From: Hypomyces perniciosus
Taxonomy: Eukaryota; Ascomycota; Sordariomycetes; Hypocreales; Hypocreaceae
Reading direction: 5' to 3'
DNA: 64,000 bases
Assembly: GCA_008477525.1 (NCBI GenBank)
Contig: SPDT01000005.1
Span: 620,001-684,000 of the forward strand
Below the pieces are notes generated by a model. It searched no databases. It saw only the letters and a program-made list of their open reading frames with translations, and was not told the origin of the DNA. A program made the translations under genes and the position numbers. Below are positions 23,401-33,792 of this stretch, one piece after another (the stretch's first letter is position 1; the number at the start of each line of letters is the position of its first letter).

Positions 23401-24874
23401 CCATCTTTGTTCCATATCGATACCATCCTCATTGTTGTGACCGCTGATGGCCTTGGGCTGGTATGAGTTCAGATTAGCGACTTCCCTCCCACCAAGTTCG
23501 AAGAAAGCTGCTAGATGCGCCTCTCGAGCCCGGTCCCAGAAGGCGGCGTCCCGTGACAGTTTTTTTTGTGCATTTATCTGCTCGTCTTCCTCGCTGGCGT
23601 TCCAATGAAGATAGTGCGGTTCAGCCCAAGTCGGCAGGCCACCGATATAAATAGAGGAGCTGAGCTTAAGATGGGAACGGGGCCACCAGGAACTGATTCG
23701 TAAAAACTTGACGAAGAATTTAAACTGCTTGATTAAAACAGCGGCAGCCACATCAAGAGTCACATCGAGAACTCGGCCGACATCCAAGTCAAACGTGCCA
23801 ATTAGGGCCTTGACTCTCTCGAACGTCTGTTCGGCTAGTTCTGGTGATGGTGAGACCACACTACTAGTTGTGAAGAGCTCAGTGACCAGCTTTGAATAGC
23901 CCTCAGTTTCTTCGCGCAACAGATTATAGTTGGCCTGTCGGTAGAGCAGATTTGTTGCTTGTCTAACACCAAGTCTGGCGAAGGTGTCTCTGATAAGCCC
24001 CAGCTGCTGAAGTAGTGGTGCATCAAGCACCTGTCGCATGAGAGCAGGCGAGACACCGGTGGCCATGAGAAAGTCGCGGAGGGCGGGACGGTATAGGTCG
24101 GGGTCGTTGTCCATGACAATGGCCAATGAGTCGAGCAGGAGGGTATGGGGAGCGAAGGTGTACGAATCCTTAATGACGTCTGACATTTCATCACCCAGGA
24201 TTTCCTTGACGCAGGCTCCAGCATCTGTGGCGTCCAGCCGGTTCTCGACAACAGCGTGAATGAACTCTTGGAATAGACTGGACAGCTCCGTAATGTCGAC
24301 ATCTTCTCGTGACTGAACTCCGTGCCGCACGATCTCCTCCCGGCCACGTTCCGCCCAGGTCCGGATCTTCTCGTCTGTGAGATTATCATAGCGATAATTC
24401 GATCCGTCTGGAGAGTTAGGGCCTGGTATCGATTCGGGAGATGTTTTTGTTAGAGGTGGCGAGATTGGCCGTTGCTGCTTTGCCAAAGCCGGTGATGTGG
24501 ATGGTTTCGATGGTGTAGGTGAAGGGGGCGGTTTAACGAAGGCGGGGGGGGGGCGGCGGCGGTTGTAATTTCGTCATGGCGGGTGAGTTGGGCTGTCTCG
24601 CAGCTGCTGGAGATGCAAGCGGTGTTTGTTGTGAGGGTGTGCTGACTCTTCGCGAAACTGGCGACTGGTTTTGTTGGTGGTTAGGGGGACCACGGATATG
24701 ACCACCATGCGACGAGTCTCGTCGATTAGATCCGCGATGCCCTCCCCGGCCGCGACCTCTATTGCCGTTGTCGTCTCTGTCGTGTTGAGCGAGACCAGTG
24801 TCAGCAGGGCGATGGGGCGATGGTCTGCCTCCCTCGCCAGATGGTCGATCGGGCCGCTTGCGTTTAGGAGGCAT
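17401..24874 (-). CDS. THO2: THO complex subunit 2 (Tho2), with an apparent homopolymer frameshift
   Basis: Largest gene of the window, about 2430 residues. Tho2 is the scaffold of the nuclear THO/TREX complex, which couples transcription to mRNA packaging and export. The start is ATG 24872-24874 (MPPKRKRP). An Arg/Gly-rich and Pro-rich N-terminus of about 110 residues precedes the long helical Tho2 core (for example YAEWFEGQTSRLP, SSYGLDTSLAFIIGRASLS, TPELYVLFWALQLGDLF) and a ~750-residue charged, disordered tail rich in Arg-Asp/Arg-Glu, ending REKRPRR. Reading breaks at a run of ten C on the coding strand (24544-24553): nine or twelve C would join the N-terminus to the rest. Three stop-free introns with proper signals are likely at 21187-21243 (57 nt), 20008-20055 (48 nt) and 19856-19921 (66 nt). 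Identity is secure; the frameshift may be a sequencing error. Confidence 0.9.
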
Positions 24875-25833
24875 GACGGTCGACTCGACGATGTTGCGAA
24901 AAGTTGGCGCGTGTTAGATCATTGGCGGCAATGGCTTCAGAGCGTCGGATGAAGGAGCTGCAGACGAAGATGCAGGCAGGCAAAACGTGATCGGCGCGAC
25001 GTGAAGAGTCGGTAAACGCAGAAAGTGGGCGGTGATGAGATGAAGTGCTTGAAAAAAGAATGACAGGTGGTTGGCGAACAAGGGAAAAAAGAGAAGAAAC
25101 AAGAGATGGCCTAGGCGACTGCGAGAGCGACAGATGCACAGAGCTGCAGTGCAGTACCAGATCAGATTGGCCGCAATCACCACAAGCCTGAACGATGCCT
25201 TTCCAACCTGTGTCGCAGAGTCAGGCTGGAGTTTGCGAGTTGGCGACGTTGTATCAATCAAAATCAGCAATACGAAGGAAGCTCCGCGTTTGGTCGTGGA
25301 TTGCTGGCTGCACAGTCAGACAGAGTGCACGGACCAAGCGGTAGCCTCGTCAGAGCCACTGGTCGCGTTTGGAAATTTGGCTCCCTGATTCATATCATGT
25401 GATTTCGCGCGTGACTAGCTTCGCGGTACGTACTTCATACTCCGTACTCCTCTCATTTTAGTATCACTTTTATCCCCAAAGAGGCCAAGAGCGAATTGCG
25501 CAATAGGCTAACTTATCCAACTTTCTTAACAATGATGGATGATAACACGGAGTACGGAGTACCCTATCAGTTATCTATTGTCTACGTACCCGCTCAATAT
25601 TACTCATTAAAGAGTCATTCCTTCGTCAAGCATTCTATATTTGCGCGTCTTCTTGGTATCCTTAAGCAAACAATATCCTAGCATATACTATTGGGCATTC
25701 ATGTTCTATTCACCATCCCTCAATTGTATTTTCAACACTCTCGTATCGTGGATAATAGCATACTACCACCACTATTGTCGTTCTCCGCTCTCGGAGGCCA
25801 GTTTCTCAACAGATAACCGAGGCAATATTCGAA
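24875..25833. promoter_or_regulatory. Divergent promoter region of THO2 and MET2
   Basis: 959 bp between two start codons on opposite strands. It carries a TACTCCGTA word at 25438-25450 and ACGGAGTACGGAGTAC at 25547-25562. No gene or clear factor site identified. Confidence 0.5.
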
Positions 25834-27486
25834 ATGTCTCAAGAAAACGGTGCTAATGGTGGCACCCGAAAACAATATGGTGAGTATTGCTTTTTATTAT
25901 TCCTTGTCTCCTCCATTGCAAGTGAGGTGTGGGGGAGCAGCTCAATCAGAGTCTGCTGGTCCGAGCAACTTGGAGGAGAACAGTGACTGAATACCTGCAA
26001 GAAAGAACGCAATCCCAGCCCGAGAACCCCTTTGCGGCTCTCATCCCCGATCAGCAAATAGCCATTGTGCCAGAGTTCACTCTGGAATCCGGAATCAAGC
26101 TCTACAATGTCCCTGTGGCATACACTACCAGGGGGAAACTCAACTCTGCAGGTGACAATGCCATGGTCATCTGCCATGCCCTTACTGGCAGCGCAGATGT
26201 AGGTGACTGGTGGGGGCCTCTGCTTGGCGGTCCGGGCAGAGCCTTCGATACCTCCAGATTCTTCGTTGTGTGTATGAACAGCTTGGGCAGTCCTTATGGT
26301 ACTGCAAGTCCTGTGACCGCCAAGGATGGCGACCCAAGCAAAGGCCGATATGGGCCCGAGTTTCCTCTAACCACAATCCGGGATGATATTAAGTAAGTCG
26401 TTGTTTATACCTCGCTCCATTGTGTAGAGGACTAACTTTCATGGTAGCCTACATAAACTCATCCTTGATGACCTAGGGGTGAAGCAAGTCGCCGCTGTTG
26501 TTGGCGGATCGCTAGGCGGCATGTTTGTGCTAGAGTGGGCGTATCTTGGAAAAGACTATGTTCGTTGCGTCGTGCCGATTGCTACTTCCAGCAGGCACAG
26601 TGCTTGGGGCATCAGCTGGGGAGAAGCTCAACGACAAAGCATTTATGCGGACCCGAAGTACGATGATGGATACTATCCATTCAACGACCCGCCCGTAACT
26701 GGGCTGGGTGCAGCTCGCATGTCAGCGCTACTTACCTACCGTAGCCGCAACTCTTTTGAATCCAGGTTTGGCCGAAACATTCCTGATCCTACCAAGGTTC
26801 AGACAATTCGGGAGCGGCCTCGGCCCAGCACGCCATCCGAGGCACACTTCCACATCCACAACGATGGACACAATGTGAAGCGCACAGCGCTCTCCCGCAC
26901 CAACAGCGAGAGTGGCTCTCAGAGCGGTGCCGAAGGAGCAAGGTCCACAGAGTCTTCGGATCCGCAATTCCATGGCCCGAATAGCGACCAGAAGGAGAGT
27001 CTCACGGGAGGGGATAAGCTACCGGTGTCAACGTACTTCTCGGCCCAGTCCTATCTTCGATACCAGGGAAACAAGTTTGTCAAGCGGTTCGACAGCAACT
27101 GCTATATTGCCATGACCCGCAAGCTTGACACACACGATGTTTCGCGGAATCGCGCGCCGACGGTTGCCGAGTCTCTCGCCTTGGTTGAGCAGCCGATGCT
27201 TGTTTTGGGTATCGAAAGTGATGGGCTGTTCACCTTTGAAGAGCAAGAAGAGATTGCGGAGCATGTCAAGAACGCTCGGCTAGAGCGAATCGACAGCCCG
27301 GAAGGCCACGACGCATTCTTGTTGCAGTTTGAGCAGGTCAATCGCTATGTGCTGGGCTTCCTGAAGGAGGTGCTGCCCGATATTATGGCGGTTGAGGGCA
27401 ATGCTCCAGAGGAGGCTAGCGTGGGGCAGCTGACCAAGTCGAGCACATTTGGTGAGGCTGAGGTGGATGATATCACCGCTTGGTAA
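25834..27486 (+). CDS. MET2: Homoserine O-acetyltransferase
   Basis: Makes O-acetylhomoserine from homoserine and acetyl-CoA, the step that commits homoserine to methionine. Exon 1 is 25834-25879 (MSQENGANGGTRKQY), exon 2 ends at 26392, exon 3 is 26448-27486. The exon 2 acceptor is unsure: 25966, 25984 and 26002 all keep frame, giving about 491-503 residues. The alpha/beta-hydrolase core shows the family's NPF..LIPDQ start, VICHALTGSADVGDWW, the nucleophile elbow GGSLGGM (catalytic Ser), LGIESDGLF (catalytic Asp) and SPEGHDAFLLQF (catalytic His). A low-complexity insertion around RTNSESGSQSG separates the lid region, as usual in fungal members. The second intron junction rebuilds Asn in DDINLHKL. 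The gene shares its upstream region with THO2. Confidence 0.93.
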
Positions 27487-27566
27487 AGGATTGGAACTTG
27501 TCAAGAGCTTGTCCCTTAGAATTTCCCTGTCATGTTAGGGAGGGCGAACGCTTCCAGTAGCCTGAT

Positions 27567-27586
27567 ACTAGTACTATAGTACTAGT
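27567..27586. repeat. Perfect 20-bp palindrome
   Basis: ACTAGTACTATAGTACTAGT equals its own reverse complement. It lies 81 nt after the MET2 stop codon, followed by a related imperfect copy up to 27602. Confidence 0.95.
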
Positions 27587-28289
27587 ACGAGTACTAGTAT
27601 ACTATTATATTAGACCCATGTCTAAACCTCTCCCATGTGGGGTAGGGGTAGATTAGAGATGTGAATATGCATACTACTATGACGAAGGATTATTTCCTAG
27701 TAGGACGATCAAAGACTGCCAGCAACTGCCAACGAAACGCGTGCCAGGTTGACGTGATGAGAAGAAAGGCGGCATAAACTCATGCCAGCTCGTGATATAG
27801 ATGAGGTAAATGAGTCTAGCATTATGCGTTCCACAAACCTTGACCAATGTAATGTGCATTATCTAGATGGATAAACGTGTTAGTGATGGTGTCACCACTC
27901 AGCCATCAACTTTACTGCATCTGCCCGGAATTTCCCAGGACTATTGAGTCCACGACTCCTGAATAGCAGAGAGCCACAATGTCACTCTTGATAAACTAGC
28001 TGGGGAAAGTACTATTCGTCCAGCAAGGTTCTCACTTGGGAGATATCTGCATAATGCCATGATACCTACGGAGCGCGAGTAGTACCTGTAGTACTGTGCA
28101 TTCCGTACTGTTGTCGCGGTTTGTGACCCCACACAGTAACTCGCTTCGAGGTTTCGACGCGCTCATGCAAACTGCCTTGTGAGATGGAAAACCTCCGGTC
28201 TCCCACGTGGGATGTCAGAGAACAGGGATATTCGAAACCGAGATCTTTATTGCGCTAATGGGAATGGGTCCCGAGATTGAAGTTGACTC

Positions 28290-28408
28290 GTATAGGTACT
28301 ACGACGACTACTAGGTACGGAGTGCTAGTAGCAGCAGTAGCAGTACTAGCAGTACTAGTAGTCGTAGTAGTCGTAGTAGTAGCAGTATGTACTCCGTACT
28401 CGTAGTAC
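28290..28408. repeat. TAG/CAG/TCG trinucleotide cluster
   Basis: Imperfect trinucleotide array of TAG, CAG, ACG and TCG units, with GTACGGAGT and TACTCCGTA words inside. Confidence 0.8.
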
Positions 28409-29457
28409 TACTATTATTTCCCGCGGATGATGTGGAACGGTCCGAAGGGTTCCAGCTATTTCTTCGTGTTGGTTATATTAGAGATGGAGCCAGCCTGGGC
28501 CTGCGATGAGGTCAGTATAAGCACCTCCCGTGCTGGTGGTTGTGCGGCTGAGCGTCCATTGATCCATCGGCACAAAACGCAAACAATTAGCGCTAGACAA
28601 CGGTTCCAGGCCCATGGAAAAGGCTATGGAAGCTCTGGAAGCTCTGGAAGCATGGATGATGGGTTCTGGAAAGGCTTTGGAAGCCCTAAACGCCCGCCAC
28701 AGCTCCGCTGACTCGCCTCCCAGGCGTCGCTTGGCTGCAGCGCTAGGCGGGTTCGGGCAGTTGGCTACTGGCGTGCATGTTTCTAATGTTTTTAGGCGGC
28801 ATCAGACAATTGCGACGCCCCATGGATAGCAGTGACGGAACTTGCGTCCTGACCCTCTTTTGGGGAACCTGGGCCATGCGACGTGCGACGGCATTGGCTG
28901 GCTGTCAGTCAGACTCGCCATTGCGAAGGCCGGGACGCCAGCACGTGCGGCATGAAGCTTCCACGTCAGGCAGGCAAGGCACAGGCCGTGAGGCGCGCCC
29001 TTCGATTGGTATGCCTGCGATAGTACTCCGTACCTGGCTGACGGGTCATGTACAGATTTGGCGATAGTGGTACTAGTGGTAGCAGTGGCAATACTCTATA
29101 CTATAGGCATATAGGCGGGAAGCGATAAGACACAAGAAGCAATAAGAGGACGAGCACAACAGAGGGATGATACTATGATGATAGCACTACTACTACTTAC
29201 CTTAGGTAAGGTATGTACGGGCACTACAATCACCTCCGTAACTCGTACGAGTCGAACCCTTGTGGCCTTCTGTCCCGGCTCTTGGCAGCGCAGTGCCCTT
29301 CAGTGGCGCCTTTTGGGGGGTTCCATCCGCCCATCCACACCTTCTATGGATCCATCCATCCATTATGTATGCATCATGGCCAGGCTTGCAGGCCTAACAA
29401 ACAAAAAGAGCGAGCCGTCGCCTGTCACCTCTCTGTCTCACCCTCCCAAATCCCTCG

Positions 29458-29470
29458 CCCCCCCCCCCCC
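29458..29470. repeat. C13 homopolymer
   Basis: Uninterrupted run of 13 C in intergenic DNA. Confidence 0.9.
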
Positions 29471-29680
29471 ATTGATTGCCCCCAAAATCCTGTCCGTTTT
29501 GCCTTTTGCTTCTCTGGCGCGCGCTGTGCTTTTGTTTGCGTTGGATGCCGGATCTCGGCCAGAGTCTCGTTGAATCAGCGTCACCATCGCAATAATAGCT
29601 AGCTAGCTGTCCGGTTCTGCATCACGAGTTCTCGACACAAACGACGACGAGTTTCAATCCAACAGCAATACCATCTACAC

Positions 29681-29755
29681 TATTCTATTCTATTCTATTC
29701 TATTCTATTCTATTCTATTCTATTCTATTCTATCCTATCCTATCCTATCCTATCC
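29681..29755. repeat. TATTC(10)-TATCC(5) pentanucleotide microsatellite
   Basis: Ten TATTC units followed directly by five TATCC units, about 415 nt before the transporter start codon. Confidence 0.95.
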
Positions 29756-30043
29756 GTCTTCAGCCTTCCACAGACGCTGCCAAAGTGCTAAAGCATTGCG
29801 CCAGAGGCTGTCCTGCAGGCCAGACCGTACCGCCAACCGACGCCTTCGCAACGAGGCGTAATTATTCCCGGGCCTCCCGTCCCGTCTGTCTCTTGTGCGC
29901 AGGCCTCCATCTCCATCACCTCTTTGCTGCCTCGTCTGCATTCCATCGTCCCGGACAAATCGACGACTTCTCCCTCCTCTCTGCATCTGCGCCGGACTCG
30001 CATCATAGCATCATCACCACCATCAACTACTCGCCTACCCCCC

Positions 30044-30061
30044 ATGTCTTCTTTACCGTAG
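30044..30061 (+). other. Short upstream ORF (MSSLP) before the phosphate transporter
   Basis: Five codons and a TAG at the sole ATG of the putative leader, 109 nt before the main start. Confidence 0.4.
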
Positions 30062-30170
30062 TCGCCTATCTGGGCTCGTCAAGGTCCTTACACCTAGCCA
30101 AACGGCATCTTTGTTTGTCAACGGCTCCTCCATCGCATCGTCATCATCACCATCATCACTATTGTCCGCC

Positions 30171-32690
30171 ATGTCCACCTCTGTCGACGATGAGATGCTC
30201 CCTCCGCCAGCCGTCCCTGCGCGAAGCCGCGATCACACTCATGGCGGCAACAATGCCTTCCACAACTTCTACAACGACTACTCGCATATCGCCGATCCCA
30301 ACCTGCGGAGACGTCTGGCCTTGTCCGAGATCGACAAGGTCCCCTTTGGTTTGTATCGTACGTGCCAGTCCCAGTCCCAGTCCCGAGTCTTCAAGACACG
30401 GAATGAGTAGCCTAACCGGGTGACAGACATCCGAGCAGTATTGGTAGCTGGTGCTGGCTTCCTCCTCGATTCATACGACATTTTCGCCATCAACCTTATT
30501 ACGAGTCTGCTGGGCTTGGTCTTTTGGAGTGGTGACCATGAGGAGAATGGCTTTGGAGGCAACAACGGTGTCATTCCCGAACCCATAAACCAGGCTCTCA
30601 AGGCCTCCACAAGTGCAGGCATCGTATTGGGCATGGTGATCTTCGGATGGCTCGCCGAGTAAGTAGTCGGTCGCATCGCTGCGGGATCGGGATTGGGCTG
30701 ACTTGGGAACTCTGCCCGCAGTGCATTTGGCCGTCGACGAATGTATGGCATCGAGCTTGCCATTATCATCTTCGGTACCTTCAGTTGCGCCCTAGCCTCA
30801 CCTAGTCCTACCATCAGTGCGGCTGGTCTCCTGATCTTCTGGCGTGTCTTGATGGTAAACATGCTCTCTCATACATGTTCAAGCTGAATAGAGAGCTGAC
30901 GATCCCCAGGGTATCGGGATAGGAGGCGATTATCCCTTATCGTCAGTCATTACATCAGAGTAAGACAACTTCAAGCTAGCTACAGCAGTCTAGAATTTGT
31001 GGGAACTGACTTGTCTAGGTTCGCACCGACAAGATGGCGTGGTGCCATGATGGCAGCAGTCTTCTCCATGCAGGGCTTCGGCCAGTTGCTGGCTGCCATC
31101 GTCGCTCTCATCACGACCGTGGCCTTCAAGGACTCTTATATCAATATTGCTAATGAAGGCGTTTGCGACCAGGCATGCCGGGAAGCCGCGGACCGATCAT
31201 GGCGCATTATAGTTGGAGTCGGCGCAATTCCTGCGTGTTTGGCTCTATACTATCGCATTACTATTCCAGAAACACCTCGATACACCTTCGATGTCAAAAA
31301 CGATGTGGAAAAGGCCGACGCAGATATCCGTGCATACGTGACTAGCAGGTCAAGGGGGGACTACGAATCAGTCAAGCGTACCAGAACAGCCGTTAGCGAA
31401 CGCTCCCTTGAAGTTCCAGCAGCGTCCTGGTCCGATGTGGCAAGCTATTTCAAAGAATGGAGGAATTTCAAGGTTCTGATCGGCACAACCATGTCGTGGT
31501 TCTTTCTGGTAACTATTGACCCCGAACTTGGATACTTGTGCGCCATCGATAATGTCTGACTCTATGGTTAGGACCTTGCATTTTATGGCCTTGGACTCAA
31601 TAACACCATGGTCCTCCACGCCATTGGCTATGCGAATGGTAGCACCATGTACCACAAACTATACAATCAGGCCGTCGGAATGATCATACTCGCCTGCGCC
31701 GGATCCATTCCTGGCTATTGGACGGCAGTTTTCACCATTGATACCGTGGGCCGAAAGCCCCTACAAATCATCGGCTTCCTTCTTCTGACGGTACTTTTCT
31801 GTGTTCTTGGCTTCAAATTACAAAGCCTGAGCGAGACGACGTTGCTCGCACTCTATGTTGTTGGGCAGTATCTCTTCAACGCTGGCCCTAATACCACGAC
31901 TTTCATTGTTCCGGGAGAATGCTTCCCAACACGTTACCGATCAACAGGCCATGGCCTCTCTGCAGCCATGGGCAAAATCGGCGCCATCATTGCTCAGGCT
32001 ATTAGCATCCCTTTACTGAGCAAAGATTCACCCCCGGGCTGCCAGGGAAACACTTGCTCCCCCCTCCTCAACCGTCTTCTACAACTATTCGCACTCTTCA
32101 TGCTTCTCGGCACACTAGTATCACTACTGATCCCCGAGACCAAAGGGCTAACACTGGAGGAGTTATCTGGGGAATCTCGTACTAGTTACAATGCTGGATG
32201 CAATGGCAGCATTAACATAGCATCGCCTAGGATACAACCATGGAATCCTTTCAGCGGTGGTCGACCTGCAGGATTCTTCTATCCACGAGCACACGGCAAC
32301 GTTTTCGCCAAGGGAGCGCGGCGATCACCCCGTATCGGCATAATGGAATCCCCTGACATGTCAGTTCAGCGTGACGCATCCCAGCAAAGGGGCCGATTCT
32401 GGAGGAGGCGACATAGGAAGGCTCGAAGTCGTACCGATAGAGCGGACGAAATCTCCCTCAGCCGTCGCAGTAACAGCCTACGCGAGAATGTCAATTCGGA
32501 CGAGATTACGCTTACGGACGGTTTCGTCATGTCTGGGATGGCCGCTTCAAGGCATCGGCCGCAGCAACCTCAACAGCAAGAGGTGCCGAGTTGGGGAGCT
32601 GGGTGGGGAAGGATAGACAGGGGCGGACCGCCGCCATTAACGGCATCGATTCAATTGCAAGATGTCGGCGCTTTGTTGAAAGAGACATGA
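30171..32690 (+). CDS. Pho84-like inorganic phosphate transporter (MFS)
   Basis: Six exons: 30171-30357, 30427-30658, 30722-30854, 30910-30959, 31019-31508 and 31572-32690, giving 736 residues with frame kept at every junction. The start ATG has context CCGCCATGTC. It is a 12-helix major facilitator of the phosphate:H+ symporter family: LRRRLALSEIDKVPFGLYHIRAV before helix 1, LVAGAGFLLDSYDIFAINL in helix 1, ADAFGRRRMYG in the 2-3 loop, the family signature GIGIGGDYPLSSVITSE, EFAPTRWRG, FYGLGLNN, and PETKGLTLEEL after the last helix. Family members import phosphate at the plasma membrane and are usually induced by phosphate starvation through a Pho4-type factor. Unusual is the tail: about 175 residues follow PETKG, Arg/Ser/Gln-rich, with RRRHRKARSR. 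Substrate by homology only. Confidence 0.88.
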
Positions 32691-33792
32691 TTACATATTC
32701 TGCAAACAAAGTGGAGGAATGTTCGGGGAAAGGGGCAATAGGGGTTTCCGACAAACGGCATATGAAAGCGATTGGCGTTTGGGATTTTATGGATGGGAAA
32801 GTTTCCGGCGTTCAGGTAATGGTTTGGCTTTGGGAGGGAGAACATTTAGACGATGATACCACCTTGGTTGATGTGACCGGGAAGCCACTTGCTCAGGAAA
32901 GCATATAGCCGTGCATATATTTTTTCTTTCTTCTCTCGACTGAACGAATAGAACTCGGCCTCCATTCCCTATCTCTACAAACGGAAATCACAGTCTCCTA
33001 GTGATGTACCGAAAGTCTGCCTGCAGCTTGGCTTCTGTTGACAGCCTGACAAGCGGGGGCAATGGAGCTGGGATTGCAATGCTACATTACCAGGATAATT
33101 CTCTTCAATTTCGTAAGTAACTCCTATACCTCTTTTGTAGTCTCTTTTTCTCCCTGTTTGTCTAGTATCTAATAGAGTGAGAGGGATATGCAAATTCTCG
33201 TCCAAGTTCACAAGACTTACACTCGAGGGAAACTCATTCACACCACACCGATACAAAAGCTTCCCTTTCATTTTCGGTAACTCGCAATGCACGGGCATTC
33301 ATGCCCTCGGGGTCTTGACGTTATTCCCTCGCCAGCCACCACCAATATGACGCGTGTCAACGCAAAAATATGCGGGAGGCCCGTTTCCTCGACCAGTCAA
33401 CATACGCAACCAGGTCCAGCTAGGTGGTCTAGCAGCACCAAAATAGAAAGAAGAAATGTTTCAAGGTTCGGAATAAACTGCGAGAGGCCCTTTTGGCGCT
33501 AAAGGATATGATGCTGTTGGTTGAATGTGCTCCGCTGAGGAGTCGAGGCAGTGGGGGCGGTCGCGGAATATGGCCAACAGCATGATTGATGCCTTGACAA
33601 GGCTCACAGCCGAGTCTGAGGAGCGTACTAAGGCTGAGGGGATATGCAGGTAAACGCCCGCAGTGAATGGATGAAAGGCCGAGTTGGGGGAGTATAAGTT
33701 CTTGGGTATGTCCCTCTCTTGGAGACTCGAACTTTTCTGACTCAACCATCTTGTTCTTCTTTTTGCAAGCAGACGAATAAGCTTTATTGAAG
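32691..33792. other. Intergenic between transporter and dynamin genes
   Basis: 1.1 kb, 3' flank of the transporter and promoter of the dynamin-like gene. Open frames here have no recognisable content. Confidence 0.55.

Larger units (their letters stand above)
27487..29546. other. Intergenic, repeat-rich
   Basis: About 2 kb after MET2. Contains a perfect palindrome (27567-27586), a long TAG/CAG/TCG trinucleotide cluster (28290-28408) with an embedded TACTCCGTA, a C13 run, and an ACTCGTACGAGT palindrome at 29241-29252. No gene seen. Confidence 0.55.
29547..30170 (+). promoter_or_regulatory. ATG-depleted leader/promoter of the phosphate transporter gene
   Basis: Only one ATG occurs on the + strand in 624 nt, against more than 15 CAT triplets. 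The stretch is C/T-rich and includes the TATTC/TATCC microsatellite. This resembles a long scanned 5' leader. Confidence 0.4.
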
